Assembly (NCBI GenBank): GCA_948099385.1
Contig: CANUEZ040000116.1
Location: 14,853,501 to 14,917,500 of the forward strand
Source: Fasciola hepatica
Taxonomy: Eukaryota; Platyhelminthes; Trematoda; Plagiorchiida; Fasciolidae
DNA: 64,000 bases
Direction: 5' to 3'
A model generated the notes under the pieces. It was not told the DNA's origin, did no database searches, and saw only the letters and a program-made list of their open reading frames with translations. The translations under genes were made by a program, and so were the position numbers. Below, piece by piece: positions 57,445 through 64,000 of this stretch. Numbering within the stretch: position 1 is the stretch's first letter; every line of letters begins with the position of its first letter.

Positions 57445-58182
57445 GTATGATAATGGTGTATTTCTCGGCCATGGTCGAGACGCACGCGCTAGCGCATGAA
57501 TATGGTGTGACACGTTACTCAATAATGTGGAATATTCACAAATTAAAAGTATGAAAGTCGCGGGTATCAGCGATAGATAGACATAGCCAACAACAGTTTG
57601 AATGTTTCATTTTACTAATGGTTTGCGCGGCAGTTTCAAACCGGTTTCGAATCCGGGCTGGGCGGTGGAGATATCGAAAAACCGTTAGCGCAGTGTCAAG
57701 GAAGCATTATAAATGAGAATAATGCAAGCTGGGGAAACGGAGGCCTGCTGATGTTCTACAGATGGAGTAAATTTTGAACATGAAGAAAAGGAAGGGAAAA
57801 AGGAAAAAAAGGTAAAGAAATGTTCTCGGGAAAGTCGGCGCATGCGGAGAGGATAGCGATCCATGAAGACGATGTAGACCCTGAATGTCGGATTTACCGG
57901 AGTTCAATAAATGGAATGAGTGTCGAAACGGTGCCGAGACCAATTTCGTGAAAGTGAACACTGGTGGATGTGAGAGAAACAGCAGTCCATAAAAAGGTGA
58001 GTTTAGATTCAGGATCAGTAACATGTACCATTCAAAAATGAGAAAGCTCAACTGGAAGGTCCTCGAGAAGTGGAGAGTCAATTTCTAACCGGCTACGGTT
58101 CGGAGGGAAGGTGGACTGTGGTAACGGATAATAAAGTGTGAAATCTCCGCATGGACTTGAGAGTTAATATGCTGTTTCACTG

Positions 58183-58224
<42 letters not shown>

Positions 58225-58595
58225 ACGCATTTGCCTTCAGTGATATTCAGCGTCGTTTATGGTAACGTACGACATCATATGGGTGTGTTTCGTCTAGCAG
58301 GTCAAAGTATGTGTCGGTCAATCGGCTGAGTGTGGTGGTATATTAGCAAGATGCGCATGAACTGGAATGTGTTGGTTGCTTCAGAAAAAGCTGAATGATC
58401 TGATAAGCAATTGGGAGTATTTCCTGTCGGGTGGCTTGATTTCGGTCTCAGTTGCTATGGTAGGTTCTATTTGAGTCTCTGTCCGTACGAGTCAAGGTGG
58501 CGTCCTTGGTTATCCGGTTTGGTGACTGCGATAGTGGGAGACAACAGACCTGAAATAAAAGGGGGTTGCAGCCTGGACGTGGTTCCAGCTGTGGG
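57445..58595 (-). repeat. Family-C retroelement 3' region, copy 2
   Basis: Matches 27735-28890 throughout. The 3' end on the minus strand is hairpin TCTCG/CGAGA (57463-57480), an AAATACACCATTAT box and a short ATT-rich tail joining the endonuclease of D1. It contains an expanded (AT)n run at 58187-58219, where copy 1 has only a short one. Confidence 0.8.
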
Positions 58596-60825
58596 TTATG
58601 ATGATATACGAAGACAAAAGATAATGGGCTGGTTAGGTCTGTGTGAGTGAAGCATGGAGGAAGTTTCATTTGAGCAGTCAATGGCACCTACTCCACATTC
58701 TAAGTAAAAATAGGCTCGCGGTGGATTTGTGCTATACTGCTGCAGGCTAACGGAGTTGCGTACACTAGTTTGGTAACGGTGTATGCACCTCAAAGGATTA
58801 ATGATTTTGCACGTTGGCGCGGCATCGCTCGGATACTAATGAAAGACCTAGGGTCTCACGGCTTAGAGCAGTTAGAAATGATAACCCCCAGTACCGTTTG
58901 CTTACGCAGAAAGCAGTTTGGCAACGAGGCGATAAGATAGTTTGAAATAACAGACTGTGAGCGAATGAGACTGGCACACTGTTAGCGTAGCCTTTTGCTG
59001 TTACTGTCTCTTCCAGCATAGTGGTTATTCTATACTGGGTAGTTTCTGAGGAGCCCTGAAGTAGATGAAACTATCGGGGTGACAGAGGTGATACATTAGA
59101 AGCAATCGGTCACGTGCCTTGGAACGTTAACGTGAGTTCATCTATGCTCTCACCCGATGGTGCTATCGTACTGAGATTTGCTCGAGTATGATCAAGGAAA
59201 TCGGACGTAGACATGATTGCATGGTTATCGCGGTGTCCTTTTCGTCGTTATCGCATTACAAATCAGGAAAACACCCATGTGAGGACTGGTTTTGAAGAGC
59301 CGTGAGAAATGGGAATGAGTTGGGTCCGAATTTTCGTCATGGAAGCAAACTCTAACGACCTACATTCGGTGCTCATGGTAGGCGGCACAGGGGCCTGCTT
59401 CAGGTAGGGATGTAGCACGATACACAACCACTGGCATCCAGCACGTGGTGCTCCAAGAATGATCCACACTTTTTTAGACGTTTTAATTTTATTTTTTTAT
59501 CGGTTTTATCACAGTCAGGTATCTGGCTGTCAGAGAAGGCGGAGCTGCTTTTGGTGGGCGACCACAGCTCCCACACCCCGGCCGAAACATGGACCGCATG
59601 TAACAAGCCGCGTTGGCAATAGGTCAACCACACCAGTCGATCCGTAGCAACACTGCAACCCGGAGATATGAGTCACAAGTGACAAGGCTGGTGTGCCTGG
59701 AAGACAAAACAGTGGGGTATTTTTTCTCACTTTTTTATGCCAATCTCTACTTTTTGGTGGTCATGTCTAATTGGTGGTCAACTCTGTGCAGGGAGACCAT
59801 CACGGCCAGGAATGTTTGCAGAAGCGCGGCGCTAACACTCGCCTTATCCGTGAAGTCAGAACCCTCATGCCGTTTACATGGGACAAAAAATGCAGGGGGA
59901 GGTAGAGTCAACCACAGGCTGCGATTATTCAATGGGATTTATGTTCAACAAAGAGCCAGTTTGCACAAGAATGGGGTACGACTTGCAGCACCAACAACGT
60001 GATTAGTCGGGATGATCCACAGATGGTTTGTAGTTTTGCTGGCTAAGTATCAAACGTTGTATAGGCCAGCCATGGAAGATGCTAGAGTTCTGTGACAGGG
60101 ACGGAAGTTGAGCTGTGAGTGATTAATGGTGACCACTAGATGGAGGTTGAGGAGTCCGACAGGTGCTACGTCTTTGGTTAAAGACGAAGTCGAAGACTAA
60201 GTAAAGACAGTGGTATTTCATATAATCAAATACGACTTCTGATGCACTGGCCTCAGGCATGAGAGTTACTACGTTTGAGCATTGTAACCTGGTAGGTTTA
60301 CGCTTAGGTGATGGCAACTATGGTGTATGATGTGGCACATCCTAGATTATCAAGGGTTCTGGTTAGTATCACGCTCTCCTCACAAGCTCTATAAAAAGTC
60401 ATGTAAGGATTTATAATAGTATATATAGATCAAATCGATCCCTGGGCAAGGAAGCTGAGCGGAGCGGAAGCCAGGATAAGTAGGAGAGGATCAAGGAGTG
60501 AATTAGTGGGTGGTGGGACTTATTGTCTTTGGATCCAGCACCACTGGGCAATTTGGTGCTGGGGGAAAACATCATTGGCTAAAACCTTCAGCTAGAGGAG
60601 AGTTGTTTTACATGGCTGCCCTAGTACTATATGGCGAGGGAGACAGTAATTGTTTAGACATGGTTGTGGAAACCGACTAGCGAATTAGATGAGGCAGGGA
60701 TGTATAAGGGCTAGGTGATGGTAGGCGAACGTGGGTGAGTAGCGAGAATCGGCAGGCATCTAGATAGCTATAGTTGTAAACGACAAAAACTATCCTTCTG
60801 CAGTGTGAGTTATACGTAAAAAGTA
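58596..60825. other. No supported gene
   Basis: About 2.2 kb. Open frames (for example 59613-60002, +) are unrecognised and no RT, endonuclease or tail motif was found. Confidence 0.3.
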
Positions 60826-60970
60826 ATAATAAATGGTGAGCCTATCGTCTGTCTTTAGGCAGAAAATGGTAGGTTTGGGATATGGTGCCGTGATCCTAGT
60901 AGTTGAACCCGTTTTTGAAGGCCAGCTCGACGGGTGGCAGAGGGCGAGAGGAGAGACTGAAGCTAGGGTT

Positions 60971-61400
60971 CTAAAGTTCGATGCCTTCTTCATAGGCTCG
61001 ATCCTCAGATATGCTGGCGTTAGTCAAAGATAACATATGACTAACGGTAAGTTGTGATTTAAGGGCATGGCTGAACTGGGTTATTGACGCACATTTGCGA
61101 ATGGTCCGAGGGAGCTTATTCCAAAGCCTAGAATATTTAATGAGAAAGAAGTTGGATCTGATGGCCAGCCTGGAATGTGGATTGTCAGACTGAAGTCTCT
61201 GTGGCGCAGAGGGTAAGATGAGGGTAGGGAAAACTGTATAGAGTTGGTAGAAGTGAACGCAGAACAATGAATAAGTCTGTATAGAAAACACAAGTTAAGC
61301 CTGACATGTCTAAGCCATACGGGGTCAAATTTTAATAGAATGCATCGCTCTTTATAGCTCAATGGAGAGGAATATTCCACTAGCTTCTTGGTGAAGGTAC
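60971..61400 (-). pseudogene. C-terminal region of LINE copy K
   Basis: Two overlapping frames: LSYKERCILLKFDPVWLRHV then NLCFLYRLIH (61250-61380), and SNFFLIKYSRLWNKLPRTIR (61100-61170) leading to the end of the protein. They match the A1 C terminus at 16912-17244 (SNFFITVYSNLWNKLPLEIR). Confidence 0.75.
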
Positions 61401-61566
61401 GCTGGACGTTCTAGAGGCGTATTCTGTCCAATTTAGACATTCCGGAGAAGATTATAGAGCAATATTCGAGGTGGGGTCTAGCATGGGATTGGTATGTAGG
61501 GACAATACTATGTTTCATTTTAAATGATCTGAGGCCTTTTGTCTGTCTGGCCCTGGCCGTCTGAAA

Positions 61567-63042
61567 TTAGACATGTTCCGAGAATTGTAGGATGTTAGTG
61601 TATCGAAGCCCAAGATCCTTCACTGATGAGCTTGGGGCGATGGGTACTTGGTTCAGTGACAGAGTTCCGAGGGGGACTTGAGTTCTGTAGGTTGTGTAGA
61701 AGCTTTTAGATGTCGAGAAGCACATCTGCCATGAAGTGCACCATTGATCAAGTTTCTCAAGATCACTACCTATTTCAGACAGTGCTGTGCTCAAATCTTG
61801 ATGGCAGAAATCATACACGATTTTGATGTCTTTGGCGAAGAGGAAAGGTGTGCTGTGTTGCACAATCGAAAAAATGTCGTTAATATAGAGTAAGAAGAAT
61901 AGCGGACCAAGTACACTTCCTTGTATGACTCCACTAGTGGCAGGCACCGGTTGCGATAGATGACCATTAGCATATACAACCTGGGTTCGATCCGACAGGT
62001 AAGAAGTGATCCATGATAAAAGCGGGTCATGGATACCATAGGCCCGGAGTTTTGTTAACAATCGGGAGTGAGGAACTCGGTCACATGCCTTGGTCATATC
62101 GAGGTAGATGATAATCATAGATTTTCCGTCGTCAGCTGCCGTGGTCACTAGGTTGAAGAAATCAAACTGGCATTTGGTACAAAAACGTGACTTTAGGAAG
62201 CCATGTTGGCCACTGTGAATGAGGTTATGGGAAATGAGATAATCGGACATCCGCTGGTTAATCAAACGCTCCATTATTCTGGCAGCTAAAGGGGTATGGT
62301 TTATAGGACGATAATTTGAAGGGTCATGCACTGGACCTTTTTTGTGGATAGGAATAATGGTTGAAGTTTTCCACTGGGATGGAAAAATGCTATTTTTAAG
62401 GGGTAAGTTGTAGAGATTCATAAAGATAGCAGCGATGTCAGTTCCACCAAGATGAAAAAGTGCTGGAGGGATGCCGTCATAGCCAGGGCGGGAGGAGGGT
62501 CTAACACGCAGCAGCAGGTGGGTCACATCGTTCAAACTGAATTCAATGTCAGAGAGAACTTGCTCGGTGATGAGGGATACGGGTGGCGGATTTACAGTGG
62601 CGTCAGTGGTCATGGATTCTGAAAAGAAAGTATTGAGCGCCTCAGCGATTTCAGCTGCGGATTTAATCTGCATGCTGTTTCCCAAGATTAGACATGGTAT
62701 CCCTGTAGGCTCTCTCTGATTTCTGCTCTTCAGCAGTCGGGACAATCGGTACGACCTGTCGAAGGAATTCAAGGCCGAAAGCTCCTGCTTTCTCAGCAGT
62801 TCATTAGTCCGAAGACTGATGGTGACAGAGAGAGAGTGAAGTTGCAATAGTATGGAGAAGCCCTTGGTTTTATTGTAGATATTCTGCAGTTTTGCATGTT
62901 TATTTTTGCAGTCTTGTTTGGTAGGAGCCGTGGGCTTGAGAACGGTTGGTCCCGATGGTGGTGATTGCTGACAAGCAGCTGTGTAGCTTATGATAGAGTA
63001 CGTCACTGGCGAGCTGAATCTTGTGCTGTAGGAAGTAGTCAT
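61567..63042 (-). CDS. LINE reverse transcriptase, catalytic Asp lost
   Basis: 491 uninterrupted codons covering linker and RT. Landmarks: STIIPIHKKG, NYRPINHTPLAARIMERLI, GQHGFLKSRFCTKCQ, motif A YLDMTKACDRV (Asp kept), LLSWITSYLSDRTQ, SGVIQGSVLGPLFFLLYIND. The catalytic box is FAKD (residues 402-405; Lys codon 61831-61833) where active relatives have FADD, so polymerase activity is very unlikely. The frame ends with TAA just after GLRYTNILQFSEHV. The rest of the protein continues, broken, in 60971-61400 (LFCVHFYQL, SRLWNKLPRTI). The Trp in LLSWI shows what the A1 copy lost at its TGA (17958). Confidence 0.85.
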   Translation of the reverse strand: MTTSYSTRFSSPVTYSIISYTAACQQSPPSGPTVLKPTAPTKQDCKNKHAKLQNIYNKTKGFSILLQLHSLSVTISLRTNELLRKQELSALNSFDRSYRLSRLLKSRNQREPTGIPCLILGNSMQIKSAAEIAEALNTFFSESMTTDATVNPPPVSLITEQVLSDIEFSLNDVTHLLLRVRPSSRPGYDGIPPALFHLGGTDIAAIFMNLYNLPLKNSIFPSQWKTSTIIPIHKKGPVHDPSNYRPINHTPLAARIMERLINQRMSDYLISHNLIHSGQHGFLKSRFCTKCQFDFFNLVTTAADDGKSMIIIYLDMTKACDRVPHSRLLTKLRAYGIHDPLLSWITSYLSDRTQVVYANGHLSQPVPATSGVIQGSVLGPLFFLLYINDIFSIVQHSTPFLFAKDIKIVYDFCHQDLSTALSEIGSDLEKLDQWCTSWQMCFSTSKSFYTTYRTQVPLGTLSLNQVPIAPSSSVKDLGLRYTNILQFSEHV

Positions 63043-63841
63043 CCCAGTTGAGGGATCGAAGCATAGGCTTGAGGTTCATCCAGTTGATCGTGTGCAGGGG
63101 CTGTTGAGATGAGCTACATATGGGGTCTATGGGTCCGGCTGTGAATCTGCAAGATACCATTCTATGGTCACTGCCTGGGAAAGGGTTGAGGGCGGTAGTC
63201 ATCACGTCTGATAGGCCAATGGTAAATATCAGGTCTAGTATGCTGTGACCTCTGGTTGGTGTCATTACGTGCTGGATCCAGCGCCCTGCGCGTATGGTCG
63301 AAACGAAGCTCGCGAAGTATTGGGGTGATGACATGGTGTCCCAGCAGATATTAGGTGCATTGAAATCGCCAGCAATGATTTTTGACGAGGAGGGTAATAG
63401 TGCAAAGTGGTCAAAGGCTTTGACTACGTGGGCGAGGTCCGTGGTGTTTGAATTGGGTGGTTGATAAACGCAGCCGATATGGAGTGGAGAGTTGGCCTGA
63501 AGAACCGTTACCCATATTGAGTCCTGAATTGAGTCTAGGATTGGATCAGAGAGAGGAATGGTAGGCAAGCTGTTTTTAACATGGATTAGACAGCCTCCTC
63601 CACGACGACGACGATTTTTCATGAAGGTTTGGTAACCAGCAATAGAAATTTGGTCCAACGGGACAGAATCATTTAGCCAGGTTTCGGTTATGACAATGAT
63701 GTCGAAGTCGGAAGATGGTACTATAATATGGAGAGTATGGGTTTTATTCAGTAATGAGCGAGCGTTAATGAGAAGCAAGTGGAGTGGGAACAACCATCTG
63801 CGGGTGTTGATGGCTAACACTACCGAGGTGGTAAACATCAT
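62900..63841 (-). CDS. APE-type endonuclease region of LINE ORF2
   Basis: 313 uninterrupted codons. This domain nicks the chromosomal target to prime reverse transcription. INARSLLNK (residues 25-33) has the expected Asn; ITETWL (51-56) holds the metal-binding Glu; RRGGGCLI lies at 79-86; GDFNAPN at 158-164; LDLIF at 202-206; GSDHRM at 223-228. All hallmark residues are present. The start chosen is the first Met; the true protein may begin further upstream. It overlaps the RT frame by 143 bases in another register, so one frameshift separates the two domains, which are normally a single polyprotein. A relative with the same domain is nearly gone at 27020-27600. Confidence 0.85.
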   Translation of the reverse strand: MMFTTSVVLAINTRRWLFPLHLLLINARSLLNKTHTLHIIVPSSDFDIIVITETWLNDSVPLDQISIAGYQTFMKNRRRRGGGCLIHVKNSLPTIPLSDPILDSIQDSIWVTVLQANSPLHIGCVYQPPNSNTTDLAHVVKAFDHFALLPSSSKIIAGDFNAPNICWDTMSSPQYFASFVSTIRAGRWIQHVMTPTRGHSILDLIFTIGLSDVMTTALNPFPGSDHRMVSCRFTAGPIDPICSSSQQPLHTINWMNLKPMLRSLNWDDYFLQHKIQLASDVLYHKLHSCLSAITTIGTNRSQAHGSYQTRLQK

Positions 63842-64000
63842 TAAGTGGATTCATAACGACAGGGTTGTCATGTATAGAAGTGAAGGAGTCTAAACAGGGG
63901 TTAAAAGTGGGGAACCGGCATTGTGAAGAAGGGGCGAAGCTGGGTTGAGGGGGGGTGCCGTCAAGAAAAAATTGGTCGTTTGGGGGGGTGGGATTTCCGG

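Larger units (their letters stand above)
60826..64000 (-). mobile_element. LINE copy K, best-preserved element
   Basis: Minus-strand LINE whose RT resembles that of family A (SGVIQGSVLGP, FLFA-DIKIVY, YRPINHTP). Order from right to left: endonuclease (62900-63841), RT (61567-63042), C terminus (60971-61400), short 3' UTR, and an ATT-rich tail at about 60820-60835. Its 3' UTR is only about 140 bases, unlike the 2.6 kb of A1. The 5' end and any ORF1 lie beyond the window. Confidence 0.85.

Noticed and set aside
61620..61645. CTGATGAGC near a GATGG as a hammerhead
   Set aside because: Lies in RT coding sequence and lacks the GAAA core.
1..64000. CRISPR arrays, operons, prophage or other prokaryotic systems
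   Set aside because: No regular spacer-repeat arrays, Shine-Dalgarno sites or compact gene layout; all coding traces are eukaryotic retroelements.

Overview
This window looks like intergenic DNA from an animal nuclear genome, and almost everything recognisable in it is retrotransposon wreckage. No operons, ribosome-binding sites, rRNA or credible tRNA genes were seen. The mix is multiple non-LTR (LINE) families of CR1/Jockey-like type with PHD-like ORF1, APE endonuclease and reverse transcriptase (RT), plus Ty3/gypsy and BEL/Pao remnants and a Penelope-type hammerhead ribozyme. That mix fits an invertebrate, and a flatworm (perhaps a tapeworm) is my best guess. The guess rests on element style only; no host gene fixes the species. 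Almost every coding region carries frameshifts and stops.

Layout. 1-9.2 kb: a family-2 RT fragment cut by a family-B 3' end; a nearly complete family-1 LINE (ORF1 and ORF2, 2.9-6.9 kb, +); then several 5'-truncated RT pieces on the minus strand. 9.5-14.2 kb: a family-A 3' region (+), a long decayed family-1 ORF2 (-) holding a dispersed repeat R, and a family-4 RT tail. 14.2-20.8 kb: a family-A LINE (-) with a very long 3' UTR, followed by a nearly identical 5'-truncated copy in the opposite orientation, so the two form a 1.5-kb inverted repeat. 21-27.6 kb: RT fragments and a second family-A element whose RT is deleted. 27.7-32.3 kb: a family-C copy and an ORF1-like region. 34.29-36.25 kb: a giant near-perfect palindrome with 909-bp arms. 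37.2-40.3 kb: a third family-A copy (+). 42.6-45.3 kb: an RT scrap and a BEL/Pao gag remnant. 47.2-48.9 kb: a hammerhead ribozyme, a family-B copy and an inverted dispersed repeat. 49.3-52.6 kb: a LINE scrap, possible host-gene exons, a gypsy pol remnant and family-1 RT. 54-58.6 kb: two family-2 LINEs, one interrupted by a family-C insertion. 60.8-64 kb: the best-preserved LINE, with an intact-looking endonuclease ORF and a long RT ORF that has lost one catalytic aspartate.

Two signals stand out. First, the 3' ends of families A, B and C share one architecture: a small hairpin with compensatory base changes, then a GAAATAAACCATT-like box, then an (ATT)n tail. This looks like an RNA recognition end used by a shared retrotransposition machinery. 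Second, a hammerhead core of the type known from Penelope-like elements lies at 47555-47597 (-). All family names (1-4, A-C, R, S) are local labels. All homology calls were made by eye, without database searches.
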